This document shows, piece after piece, positions 26,044 through 34,754 of a stretch of DNA of 64,000 nucleotides (position 1 is its first letter; every line of letters begins with the position of its first letter). The position numbers were made by a program, and so were the translations under genes. This DNA comes from an uncultured Paracoccaceae bacterium. GTDB lineage: Bacteria; Pseudomonadota; Alphaproteobacteria; Rhodobacterales; Rhodobacteraceae. Under the pieces are notes generated by a model. It was not told the origin of the DNA. It made no database searches and saw only the letters and a list, made by a program, of their open reading frames with translations. The stretch is from contig CAKZTM010000030.1 in the NCBI GenBank assembly GCA_937920555.1, positions 1 through 64,000 of the forward strand. Reading direction: 5' to 3'.

Positions 26044-27482
26044 TCTGCAGCGACCTTTGCAGAAGCTTTCGCTTCGATATATTCAACAATGCTGTCCGCC
26101 GCTTCGCGCCCGTCACGGATCGCCCAAACCACTAGAGAAGCGCCCCGCACGATATCACCGGCGGCATAAACGCCCTCCATGGACGTCGCATGGGTCCGGA
26201 AGTCCGCTTTAATTGTGCCCCAACGGGTGACCTCCAACTCCGGTGTCTCCCAAAGCGTGGGTAACTCTTCCGGCTCAAAACCAAGCGCCTTGATCACAAG
26301 ATCCGCGTCCTCAGTGTACTCCGATCCCGTGATCTCTTCAGGGGATTGACGCCCCGACGCATCCGGCGCACCTAGACGCATCTTTGCGACCTTAACCCCT
26401 TTAACGACATCATCACCAGTGAACCCTTTGGGGGCAGACAACCAGACAAACTCGACGCCTTCCTCCTCGGCGTTCAAGGTTTCACGCATGGATCCGGGCA
26501 TATTTGCGCGATCACGACGATAAAGACATTTTACCGACTTGGCACCTTGGCGAACGGCCGTGCGCACACAATCCATCGCTGTGTCACCACCACCAATAAC
26601 CACCACGTTTTTGCCCTCGGCCCAAAGCTCTCCGTTTTCGATCTCAGGTACTTTGTCACCAAAGTTTTGACGGTTGGACGCTGTCAGAAAATCAATCGCC
26701 TTAACGATACCTGGCAGCCCTGAACCCGGCCCGCCGAGATCGCGGGACTTATAAACTCCCGTTGCGATCAGAATCGCATCATGGCGCTCACGAAGCTCTG
26801 AAAAAGTGACGTCCTCACCAATATTAGTTTTTAATTTCAGTGTGATACCTCCCTCTATCAGCTGATCGTTCCGACGCATCACAACATCTTTTTCCAGCTT
26901 AAATCCGGGAATGCCGTAAGTCAGAAGCCCACCTGCGCGGTCATAACGATCATAAACGACGACCTGAAGTCCCTGCCGACGCAGCGTATCCGCAGCGGCC
27001 AGACCACCGGGCCCCGCGCCTATAATACCGATACTTTCAGTGCGCTCAGAAATCGGTGAGATCGGCTTGACCCAACCCTTGTTCCAAGCCGTATCGGTGA
27101 TGTATTTTTCCACAGCGCCAATTGTCACAGTCCCATGGCCGGACTGCTCAATCACGCAATTCCCTTCGCAAAGGCGATCTTGTGGACAGATACGACCACA
27201 AATTTCTGGGAACGTATTGGTGGCTTGCGAAAGCTCATAGGCTTCCTGCAATCGACCTTCGGCGGTCAAACGCAACCAGTCGGGAATATTGTTATGAAGC
27301 GGGCAATGGGTCTGGCAGAATGGCACCCCGCACTGGGAACACCGCGACGCCTGTTCCTCTGCTTTTTCGCGCGCATACTGCTGATAGATTTCGTCGAAGT
27401 CCTCATTGCGTGTTTCCGCTTCACGCTTTTCAGGCATGTCGCGGTCAATCTTCACAAACTTGAGCATCGGCTGGTGCGCCAT
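26040..27482 (-). CDS. gltD: Glutamate synthase, small subunit
   Basis: A 480-residue FAD and Fe-S protein that passes NADPH electrons to GltB. N-terminal Cys clusters ASRCSQCGVPFCQTHCPLHN and CGRICPQDRLCEGNC hold 4Fe-4S centres. The FAD motif GAGPGGLAAADTLRR and NADPH motif VIGGGDTAMDCVRTAVRQGA follow. Start at 27482 has GGAG seven bases upstream. It is the first gene of the run gltD, lipoprotein, GFA, gltB, mtgA, all with about 4-base overlaps. Confidence 0.96.
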   Translation of the reverse strand: MAHQPMLKFVKIDRDMPEKREAETRNEDFDEIYQQYAREKAEEQASRCSQCGVPFCQTHCPLHNNIPDWLRLTAEGRLQEAYELSQATNTFPEICGRICPQDRLCEGNCVIEQSGHGTVTIGAVEKYITDTAWNKGWVKPISPISERTESIGIIGAGPGGLAAADTLRRQGLQVVVYDRYDRAGGLLTYGIPGFKLEKDVVMRRNDQLIEGGITLKLKTNIGEDVTFSELRERHDAILIATGVYKSRDLGGPGSGLPGIVKAIDFLTASNRQNFGDKVPEIENGELWAEGKNVVVIGGGDTAMDCVRTAVRQGAKSVKCLYRRDRANMPGSMRETLNAEEEGVEFVWLSAPKGFTGDDVVKGVKVAKMRLGAPDASGRQSPEEITGSEYTEDADLVIKALGFEPEELPTLWETPELEVTRWGTIKADFRTHATSMEGVYAAGDIVRGASLVVWAIRDGREAADSIVEYIEAKASAKVAAE

Positions 27483-27807
27483 ATCAAACTCCGAAACATG
27501 TTGAACGTCGTAAGTCCCGACGTTGGATTGTTAACTTTGCTGAGATTTACTAGGATCAAATCGGTTTGATGACCCGCAACGGCAAACTCTCAAAAAGTTC
27601 GGTGCAAAACTTTTGGACCGCCCGTATAACCAACCATTAACCAAAATAAAAGTAATATTTACTGACCTAATCGACAAAAATTCGAGTAGTCTGACAGCAT
27701 ACCGCCGCATCTCGGCAGATTATATGGAATATATGCTGACCTATATAGAGCATTTCTCTTATTCTCCAAATGCTTAGAGTACCCAAAATTATTTTGGTCA
27801 GGGCCTC
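27483..27807. other. Divergent gltD/uppP intergenic region
   Basis: This stretch is AT-rich and contains no convincing gene, repeat or riboswitch fold that I can see. It must hold the promoters of gltD (minus) and uppP (plus). No clear -35/-10 pair could be assigned by eye. Confidence 0.5.
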
Positions 27808-28611
27808 ATGGAATTCTCAGCACTCGTTATTCTCGCTCTAATTCAAGGAATTACAGAGTTTTTGCCGGTCAGTTCTTCTGGTCACCTGATTCTACTCCCC
27901 CAATTGACGGGTGGCGAAGACCAAGGGCAGGCTATGGATGTGGCGGTTCATGTGGGCACGCTTTTTGCGGTGATGCTCTATTTCTGGCGCGATATGTTAG
28001 GGCTAATCATTGGCTCAATTGATATCGTAACCGGGAAGGTTCGCACCCAAAATGCCAAGCTTGTGCTACTTTTACTACTGGCCACTATCCCCGTCATCAT
28101 CGCTGGGATTATTTTGAAGCTATCCGGTTTGAGTGACGCAATGCGCGACATTCGCGTCATCGGGTGGGCAATGCTCGTTTTCGGGATCGTGCTTTATTGG
28201 GCAGATTTGAAAAGTCCAACCACCAGAAAAGCCAACAGTTGGTCCACGAAGGACGCAGTTATTATGGGTCTATGGCAGGCCATCGCACTTATTCCGGGAA
28301 CATCCCGTTCCGGCGCAACCATTACGGCGTCTCGGTTTTTGGGGTTTGATCGGCGCGATGGCGCAAAATTGGCTATGCTTATGTCAATCCCGACCATCGC
28401 TGCATCAGGCATACTCATCGGTGCGGACGCCTACAACACGATCACATCAAAACAGATCAACGATCTCGTCATTGGTGCAGCTCTTTCATTTATCGCCGCT
28501 CTCTTTGCGTTGGGTCTGATGATGAAGTTGCTGGGATCGGTCAACTACACACCTTATGTCATTTATAGGGTCGCACTCGGGCTAATACTGCTCTTCATCG
28601 GCTACAGCTAG
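27808..28611 (+). CDS. uppP: Undecaprenyl-diphosphatase
   Basis: A 267-residue inner-membrane enzyme (BacA type) that recycles the lipid carrier for peptidoglycan and polysaccharide synthesis. Signature motifs are at the N-terminus (LALIQGITEFLPVSSSGHLI) and in the middle (PGTSRSGATITASRFLGF), with about eight hydrophobic segments. Loss-of-function usually gives bacitracin sensitivity. The gene ends in a 4-base convergent overlap with the glycosyltransferase gene, and the neighbourhood is envelope-related. Confidence 0.95.
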   Translation: MEFSALVILALIQGITEFLPVSSSGHLILLPQLTGGEDQGQAMDVAVHVGTLFAVMLYFWRDMLGLIIGSIDIVTGKVRTQNAKLVLLLLLATIPVIIAGIILKLSGLSDAMRDIRVIGWAMLVFGIVLYWADLKSPTTRKANSWSTKDAVIMGLWQAIALIPGTSRSGATITASRFLGFDRRDGAKLAMLMSIPTIAASGILIGADAYNTITSKQINDLVIGAALSFIAALFALGLMMKLLGSVNYTPYVIYRVALGLILLFIGYS

Positions 28612-29804
28612 TTTTTGGCCAGCATATCCAAATAAAAGCTCTCGAACGCACGATGAACGGTATCAGGATCAAAACGACTGCTGGTACTTTTCTCTAGGGC
28701 ACCCGCTGCCAGCCGATCCCTGAGTGCTTGGTTCCCCATTACTTCACCGATCGCAGATGCCAGTTGGTCCACATCTCCAACACGACACAGACGCCCAACA
28801 TTATCATTAACTAATTCCGCTACACCGCCGCAATCTGTCGCAATAACAGGCACACCTGCGCGAAAAGCCTCAACAATAGAAATCGGGAGCGCCTCCCAAC
28901 GGGACGTCAGCAAAAATACATCAGCTGCGCCAAGATAGTTTTCGACATCCGAAACACTTCCCAAAAACTTGAAACGATCCGACACCCCTGCCTTCTCTGC
29001 CCAGCCGGAAACCTCATCAGCCAAAGGCCCGGTGCCGCCAACGGCGAAAACCACGTTTGGGTGAACCGGCAAAACCTTGGCAGCGACTTCGATCATTACG
29101 TCGATGCCCTTTTGAAAATCCAAACGGGACAAGCTAAGACACAAGCGGTCATCTGGCAGTAACCCCAAATCCTCGCGAATGCGGGCGACTTCAGGCGCGC
29201 TTGGCTTGGGTTTGGCATCGACTCCCAAACCCAAAACCTTGGTGCGCTCGCTTGGTACGCCAAATTCAATCAATTGCTGAAGTGTAGTTTGACTGGGCGA
29301 AACCACGAAATTTGCACAAAAACGGCTGACTTTTGCGAACTGTTGAGTCCGCTCTGGCGCACTACCGTGATAGGTAATGACTTTGGGGATAGATGACGTT
29401 CTGAGCGCCAACCGTGCGACAATAGCTGGTGCTGTTTCGTGAGAATGCACAATATCGATCCCACGTTTTTTAATGATACTTCTTAGCACCTTCGAGCAGC
29501 GAAACGCTGCCTGCACACGAGACACCACCGACGCTTCTGAAGATGATACTTCGCTTAGGGCCACATCCTCAAAATCGCTATCGATATCGGCGTTACCCCA
29601 AACGTTAGGCGTACCAGCAAGCGTTACATGATGACCTTGTGAGCGCAAATGCTCTGTTAAATCGAGAATGTGGCGCTGAATCCCACCTTGCTTGAAGTTT
29701 GTGTTAAATTGAAGGATTTTGAGGCGCCGATTTAACAAGTTTGGATACTCTTGAGTTCTATTTATAGTTTTGTGTCGAAGCGGTCGCGTTGTCGTATGTC
29801 GCAC
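28608..29804 (-). CDS. Glycosyltransferase family 4 protein
   Basis: A 398-residue GT-B glycosyltransferase. The N-terminal domain has FKQGGIQRHILDLTEHLRSQ. The C-terminal nucleotide-sugar domain shows LSRLDFQKGIDVMIE and the family motif with its Glu in SIVEAFRAGVPVIATDCGG. It probably adds a sugar to a surface polysaccharide or glycolipid. A TTG at 29738 just before the first strand is an alternative start, since the first 22 residues look unlike the family. Confidence 0.85.
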   Translation of the reverse strand: MRHTTTRPLRHKTINRTQEYPNLLNRRLKILQFNTNFKQGGIQRHILDLTEHLRSQGHHVTLAGTPNVWGNADIDSDFEDVALSEVSSSEASVVSRVQAAFRCSKVLRSIIKKRGIDIVHSHETAPAIVARLALRTSSIPKVITYHGSAPERTQQFAKVSRFCANFVVSPSQTTLQQLIEFGVPSERTKVLGLGVDAKPKPSAPEVARIREDLGLLPDDRLCLSLSRLDFQKGIDVMIEVAAKVLPVHPNVVFAVGGTGPLADEVSGWAEKAGVSDRFKFLGSVSDVENYLGAADVFLLTSRWEALPISIVEAFRAGVPVIATDCGGVAELVNDNVGRLCRVGDVDQLASAIGEVMGNQALRDRLAAGALEKSTSSRFDPDTVHRAFESFYLDMLAKN

Positions 29805-29882
29805 GCATCAGCCCTGAACCAGCCTTGACCGTAGCGATTGCGCTAGGATAGACCTTTGACAAATTCTTTAAAGGGGCCATGT

Positions 29883-30659
29883 GTGACATTTCGTGCGCAG
29901 CTTGCAGATTTTGTTCGAAGTATAGCAACCAAGTTACTACCGCAATCACTTCGCGGATGGATCAGAAAGCAACAACGTTTGCTCAAGCTTCAAGCTGTGC
30001 CAGTTGGGACTGTTGATTTTGGCAGTCTTAAAAGACTTACCCCAATTAGTCCGATCTTTGGAATTGACCGCGACCTTGTCTCGGTGGAGCGGTATTATAT
30101 TGAGGATTTCCTAAAAGCTCACGAAGCGGACATCGCGGGTCGGGTTCTTGAGATGGGCGAACCCCTATACACAGAAAAATTTGGCGGCTCGAAGGTGGTT
30201 GTCAGCGACGTTCTGAACTATGTTGAAGGCAATCCGAAAGCTACCATCGTGGCCGACCTGACGGACGCGCCACACATTCCTGACAATACATTTGACTGCA
30301 TCGTCATAACCCAAACCCTACAAATGATATTTGAAGCGGATAAGGCGATAGCAACGCTGCATCGTATACTGAAGCCCGGTGGCGTTGTACTCGCGACCTC
30401 ACATGGCATCACCAAGGTCGCCCGACGGGAGGGTGTCGACGATTGGGGGGAGTACTGGCACTTCACAACTCAATCAAGCAAACGGCTTTTCGGGGATGTC
30501 TTCGGTCGCGAGAACATAGACGTGTCGTCATATGGTAACATTTTGACAACAATCGCATCACTGCACGGCTTGTCTGCGAGCGAAGTTGATCCAATTGAGA
30601 TTGACCATAACGATCCTGACTATGAACTGCTTGTCATGGTTCGCGCAGTAAAGGTCTAG
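29883..30659 (+). CDS. Class I SAM-dependent methyltransferase
   Basis: About 258 residues. The Rossmann methyltransferase core is visible: VLEMG at the SAM loop, DLTDAPHIPDNTFDCIVITQ and LHRILKPGGVVLATSHGI. The central acidic residue is in ATIVADLTD. The acceptor is unknown; similar proteins accompany glycosyltransferases in surface glycan synthesis. GTG 29883 is chosen because AAGGGG lies seven bases upstream, whereas a TTG at 29856 has no site. Confidence 0.75.
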   Translation: MTFRAQLADFVRSIATKLLPQSLRGWIRKQQRLLKLQAVPVGTVDFGSLKRLTPISPIFGIDRDLVSVERYYIEDFLKAHEADIAGRVLEMGEPLYTEKFGGSKVVVSDVLNYVEGNPKATIVADLTDAPHIPDNTFDCIVITQTLQMIFEADKAIATLHRILKPGGVVLATSHGITKVARREGVDDWGEYWHFTTQSSKRLFGDVFGRENIDVSSYGNILTTIASLHGLSASEVDPIEIDHNDPDYELLVMVRAVKV

Positions 30660-30675
30660 TGCCCATATGTGTACT

Positions 30676-31386
30676 TTACTTGATGGCCAAAAATCCCTCG
30701 AAGCAAAGATACTTTTGGACGGTGGTAATGTCCTGAAAACCTGATCGCTTCATCAGGTCAATATTTCCCTGCGTAGAAAACGGTTCCAGAATGCCCTTTA
30801 GGCTTCTGGTCTTTGACACGATTTCCTCGCCGTTAAATCCGTTAGCCAGCTTGAAGTCATTGTAAAGAATAGATGTAATGTCTTGGAACCTTGCATCCGG
30901 CGCACGCACTTTTTCAAACAGAACAAGAGCACCACCCCAGTTCAAGGAATCGTAGATTTTGTCGAAAAGTGCCTGCCTGTCGCGAGGCGCAATAAACTGC
31001 ATGCAGTAGTAAGACACCATAAAGTCCGATTTTTCGAACTCAAACAGACGCGCATCTTCATGAAGAATTTCGATGTTCTTGACGTCGGCACAGTGTGTTC
31101 GAGCGTTCTCGATCATTGTATCAACTGGATCGAGACCAACCCATCGCGCGTTCGGCTTGCCCTTGTTGTGGACCGCGAGCTTCTTGAGCAACTCACCAGT
31201 TGAAACACCGAGTTCATAACAAACACTGGTATCCGAAACAAAAAAATCACTGAGCTGGCAAGTAAGGTCATGGCCTTCCTCATAGAGAGGAACGGACTGC
31301 CGAATGTGATCTACAAAAGTATCAGGAGTATTGCCACCGAAAGTCCAGCCGGCGTTTTCAACTTCAATGTCGTGACCAACACCCAT
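30676..31386 (-). CDS. CmoA-like SAM-dependent methyltransferase or carboxy-SAM synthase
   Basis: A 236-residue protein resembling CmoA along its length. WTFGGNTPDTFVDHIRQSVP matches the CmoA start; YELGVSTGELLKKL is the SAM loop; MQFIAPRDRQALFDKIYDSL and GGALVLFEKV and YNDFKLANGF follow the CmoA pattern. CmoA makes carboxy-SAM for tRNA wobble uridine modification with CmoB, but no cmoB is in this window. The context is glycosyltransferase and methyltransferase genes, so it may instead be a paralogue acting on small molecules. Confidence 0.75.
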   Translation of the reverse strand: MGVGHDIEVENAGWTFGGNTPDTFVDHIRQSVPLYEEGHDLTCQLSDFFVSDTSVCYELGVSTGELLKKLAVHNKGKPNARWVGLDPVDTMIENARTHCADVKNIEILHEDARLFEFEKSDFMVSYYCMQFIAPRDRQALFDKIYDSLNWGGALVLFEKVRAPDARFQDITSILYNDFKLANGFNGEEIVSKTRSLKGILEPFSTQGNIDLMKRSGFQDITTVQKYLCFEGFLAIK

Positions 31387-31624
31387 AACTCTTCTCCAAA
31401 AATTTTTTAATACACAAAGCTCAACTGAGGTGGCTTCATTATCTTAGCTAAAGACCATGAGTCAAAGGCTGAGGCCCAAAAGACCCAAGTGAAATCAACT
31501 GTGTTGCCGATTGATCGTTGCATTTGCCTGCAGGTTCCGGTGTGGGCTCTTTGACCGAGCCCGCTCGTTGGTGACACCACATCCAGGTTCGTCAGGATCG
31601 CCAGATAACTGCCTTTGGCTTAGC

Positions 31625-32368
31625 TTATGAATTTACAGGTGGTGCAAATTGTCCACCAGAACGATTGAGATGGTCATCCATTGCACACACAGCTCCATTA
31701 ATGTCTGCCGACCCAAGGGCAGTTACAATTGCCAAATGCTCACTCAAAGTAGTTTCCTCTCGCCCAGACCAAAGAAGAAGAGAGGCGTGGTACTTGAATA
31801 ACCATGTCAGCATCATTTCCGTTATCGCTTCGATTATCGGATTACCTGAGATTTCCGCTAGACGCGTGTGGAACGCGATATCGGCCTTCATGAAAGCCTC
31901 GGCGGTACCAAGCTGGGCGCGCTGCATTTCGATGAGCTTAGTCAGATCCCGGATGTCTTGAGCGTTACATTTTTTGGCGGCGATCTTGGTCGTCGCCAGT
32001 TCAAGAATATGGCGAACTTGCTTTAGGTGCTCGATGTTGGAGGGCTCGCTCGACAACAAAAGCCTAGCAATATCATCGAGTTGATTGAATGCTACGCCAG
32101 CAGTTAGCACATTTACGCGACTACGCTCTCCGTGGGTTATCGTGATTAGACCTTTGTTTTGCATGGTCTGAAGAGCTTCTCGTACTGCAGGTCGACCGAC
32201 ACTAAACCTTTCCATTAGCTCTCGCTCTGATGGCACAAAGTCTCCAGCCGCCAATTCACCAGTCGCTACCATTTCGCGCAAGCGTTGATAAACCTGATCT
32301 GACAATTTTAACCGAACAATCTTTAGATCAGTCTCCAAGGTTTCTTTCATCGCAATCTGCTTTTCCAA
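31625..32368 (-). CDS. GntR family (FadR-type) transcriptional regulator
   Basis: A 247-residue regulator. The winged helix is QVYQRLREMVATGELAAGDF, VPSERELMERFSVGRPAVRE, ALQTMQNKGLI. An all-helical FCD ligand domain follows (about 95-235), with metal-site-type residues in ADIAFHTRLAEISGNPII and SEHLAIVTAL. It sits beside the acid-sugar genes and probably responds to one of their intermediates. Candidate half-sites GGTA/TACC occur in the divergent promoter at 33325-33339. Confidence 0.85.
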   Translation of the reverse strand: MEKQIAMKETLETDLKIVRLKLSDQVYQRLREMVATGELAAGDFVPSERELMERFSVGRPAVREALQTMQNKGLITITHGERSRVNVLTAGVAFNQLDDIARLLLSSEPSNIEHLKQVRHILELATTKIAAKKCNAQDIRDLTKLIEMQRAQLGTAEAFMKADIAFHTRLAEISGNPIIEAITEMMLTWLFKYHASLLLWSGREETTLSEHLAIVTALGSADINGAVCAMDDHLNRSGGQFAPPVNS

Positions 32369-32432
32369 TCTCTTGACGCGTATAAGCAGCTAAGCCATGT
32401 CATCAAGACAGTGCGGTCTGGACGTATTAACC

Positions 32433-33260
32433 TTAGGTGATCCGCTCAATGCTGGCCGCAATCTCATCAGGTTCGAAAACCCGTTTCCAATCGTCTTTCA
32501 TCAACACCGGCTTGCCGAATTCGATGGCTTTGTTGCAAGCATCTGAAAACACGCCGTCAATTTCGCCAAATATAACAGCGCCCAGAATATTCATGTGACC
32601 CAACAGGAAATCCCGTGCCGCTTCCTGAGGAACACCGCGTGCCACGACCTCGTCCATCGCCTCCCTCATCACATCTAGAAGCGATGCACAAACAGTTTCA
32701 GAGAGCCCGGGCTCTAACAGCGCCATTTGCTCTACGGTAACCCTGTGTGATCGGGCGACTGGGGCAAAGATCGTCCGACCAACTTTCTCGCCCAACGTGT
32801 AATCTGCGTCGGGGCCCTGTATAAGCGCATTTACGATACCTTGCTTGGCTGCAATACCACCGAAATGATCTTTACGACCTTCTGGTGTATCTTCATCATT
32901 AAAGATCGGCGGATGACAGGGATGACTGACAAAGTAGGTCACATCTTCGCGCTTTGGCAGATGTCCTGCAAAGGGCGCAGCCGCATCTAAGCAGACAATC
33001 ATCGCACCTGATGGAACCCTATCTATTATGGATGTAGCAACTTTGCCGATCACGGTGTCAGGCACCGCCAAAACAACGACCCTCGCATCATCAAGAGCTT
33101 CGATCGGGTCCTGACATTCAAAGCCTAACTCAGCTTTCAGTCTGTCACGCCCTTCTTGAGAAACTTCTACATGGGCGGTCTCAAAATCGGACCCGGCAAG
33201 ATTGCGCGACAAACGCACACCCATTTTTCCACCTGCCCCAAACAAAGCTAATTTTGTCAT
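32433..33260 (-). CDS. NAD(P)-dependent dehydrogenase with PGDH_C-type C-terminal domain
   Basis: About 275 residues. A Rossmann start, MTKLALFGAGGKMGVRLSRN, is followed by VVVLAVPDTVIGKVA, a conserved FVSHPCHPPIFN and a helical C-terminal domain (PF16896-like) with ARDFLLGHMNIL. The family is found next to DUF1537 sugar-acid kinases and RuBisCO-like proteins, and probably oxidises a branched or four/five-carbon acid. The ATG at 33260 has AGGAGG directly upstream; longer frames lack homology. Confidence 0.8.
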   Translation of the reverse strand: MTKLALFGAGGKMGVRLSRNLAGSDFETAHVEVSQEGRDRLKAELGFECQDPIEALDDARVVVLAVPDTVIGKVATSIIDRVPSGAMIVCLDAAAPFAGHLPKREDVTYFVSHPCHPPIFNDEDTPEGRKDHFGGIAAKQGIVNALIQGPDADYTLGEKVGRTIFAPVARSHRVTVEQMALLEPGLSETVCASLLDVMREAMDEVVARGVPQEAARDFLLGHMNILGAVIFGEIDGVFSDACNKAIEFGKPVLMKDDWKRVFEPDEIAASIERIT

Positions 33261-33273
33261 GCCACCTCCTGCT

Positions 33274-33339
33274 ATTGGCGCCTCTACGCCAATATTTAGC
33301 TCAAATTGACAACTGATATGATGAGGTACTAAGCATACC
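33274..33339. promoter_or_regulatory. Divergent promoter and operator region of the acid-sugar cluster
   Basis: ATTGGCG (33274-33280) faces CGCCAAT (33287-33293), a perfect 7-base inverted repeat. Next is TTGACA (33306-33311), a good -35, and TACTAA (33327-33332) as a possible -10 toward the kinase gene with short 15-base spacing. GGTA (33325-33328) and TACC (33336-33339) flank the -10, similar to GntR half-sites. The region separates the dehydrogenase gene and the kinase gene. Confidence 0.45.
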
Positions 33340-33389
33340 AATAAGTCAAGCATAGTTTGCCTAAAGTTGACGTCGTTAGGGAGTTCGAA

Positions 33390-34754
33390 GTGACACAACA
33401 AGCCAAAGGCCCGCTATTGGCCTGGTATGGCGACGACTTCACCGGCGCCGCTGCCACAATGGAGGTTTTAGCCTTCGCAGGCCTACCCTCGATGCTGTTT
33501 CTTGATGTACCAACACAAGCGCAACTCTCTCGCCATGAAAATTTGAAGGCCATCGGCATCGCTTCGACCGCGCGCGCACAATCGCCCGAATGGATGGACC
33601 GCAACCTGCCACAAGCCTTCAAATCTTTACTCAGGCTCAAGCCGCAACTGCTTCACTACAAGATTTGCTCAACACTCGACTCCTCCCCAACGTCCGGTTC
33701 CATTGGCCGTGCCATCGACATTGCAGCGAACATTTTCAAACCTGAGGCAGTTCCGTTCCTCGTCGCGGCCCCCCAAATGCGCCGCTATCAGTTATTCGGG
33801 CATCTGTTCGCTGGATTGGGGGGCGATGTATACCGACTTGACCGCCACCCGGTTATGGCCAGACATCCAGTAACCCCGATGAAACAGTCTGATGTGGGGC
33901 GGCATATTTCTGAGCAATCCGAACGGATTGAAACCTCCATTTGGTCATTAGAGGATATTTCCGCCGAGCGCGCACCCGCACTGCCCAAAACACCCGAACG
34001 AATACAGGTGTTCACAATCGATAGCATCGATAGCAACACCGAAGCAGCAGCCGGGCGACTTCTATGGGAGAAGCGCGTCGAAAACCCGTTCGTAGTCGGC
34101 AGCCAAGGTATCGAATACGCTCTGGTGCGGCATTGGATCAAAACCAGTACACTGGAGGAACGGCCTCCAACAAAAGGTGTGGGACATGCTAAAGGAATGG
34201 TCACCGTATCTGGATCGGTCTCCCCCACAACCGCGGAACAAATCGCGTGGGCACGCGCCAACGACTTTACCTTGATCCAATTTGATGTAACCCAAGCCTG
34301 CGGCGCAACGGCGGATCTAGATGCGGAGATCGGGCGTGTCGTGACGGAGGGGCTGAGCGCACACTCCAAAGGCGGCTATCCGCTGATATTCACGGCAGAA
34401 GGTCCAGATGATCCGGCTGTTACTCAATTTAATGCGGTTGCTGCGACGTGCCGAAAGGACATTTCGAAGATCAACCAATCCATTGGGACCGCCTTGGGAA
34501 AAGTACTTCAGCATATCCTGACCCGTAGCGACATTCGGCGCGCAATTGTTTCCGGTGGAGATACGTCCGGTTATGCGACACAGCAACTTGGCATATTTGC
34601 GCTATCAGCCCTGGCGCCTACAATCCCTGGTGCCGCTCTTTTTAAGGCCCATGCAAATGGGCCAATGGATGGTTTGGAGCTTGGGTTAAAGGGCGGGCAA
34701 ATGGGTAGTCCAGATTATTTTGGATGGATCAAGGATGGAGGAGGCGAAAGGTGA
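33390..34754 (+). CDS. DUF1537 four-carbon acid sugar kinase family protein
   Basis: About 454 residues. The N-terminal substrate domain has WYGDDFTGAAATMEVLAFAG; the C-terminal nucleotide domain has IVSGGDTSGYATQQLGI and ALFKAHANGPMDGLELGLKG. The family phosphorylates sugar acids such as threonate, erythronate and 3-oxo-isoapionate. With a RuBisCO-like protein next to it, a 3-oxo-isoapionate kinase (OiaK-like) role is most likely. GTG 33390 is preceded by AGGGAG; TTG 33357 is not. It overlaps the RuBisCO-like gene by 4 bases (GTGA). Confidence 0.85.
   Translation: MTQQAKGPLLAWYGDDFTGAAATMEVLAFAGLPSMLFLDVPTQAQLSRHENLKAIGIASTARAQSPEWMDRNLPQAFKSLLRLKPQLLHYKICSTLDSSPTSGSIGRAIDIAANIFKPEAVPFLVAAPQMRRYQLFGHLFAGLGGDVYRLDRHPVMARHPVTPMKQSDVGRHISEQSERIETSIWSLEDISAERAPALPKTPERIQVFTIDSIDSNTEAAAGRLLWEKRVENPFVVGSQGIEYALVRHWIKTSTLEERPPTKGVGHAKGMVTVSGSVSPTTAEQIAWARANDFTLIQFDVTQACGATADLDAEIGRVVTEGLSAHSKGGYPLIFTAEGPDDPAVTQFNAVAATCRKDISKINQSIGTALGKVLQHILTRSDIRRAIVSGGDTSGYATQQLGIFALSALAPTIPGAALFKAHANGPMDGLELGLKGGQMGSPDYFGWIKDGGGER

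Noticed and set aside
31544-31562. GGGCTC/GAGCCC hairpin as a terminator
   Set aside because: The six-pair stem has no T-run on either strand, so terminator function is not supported.
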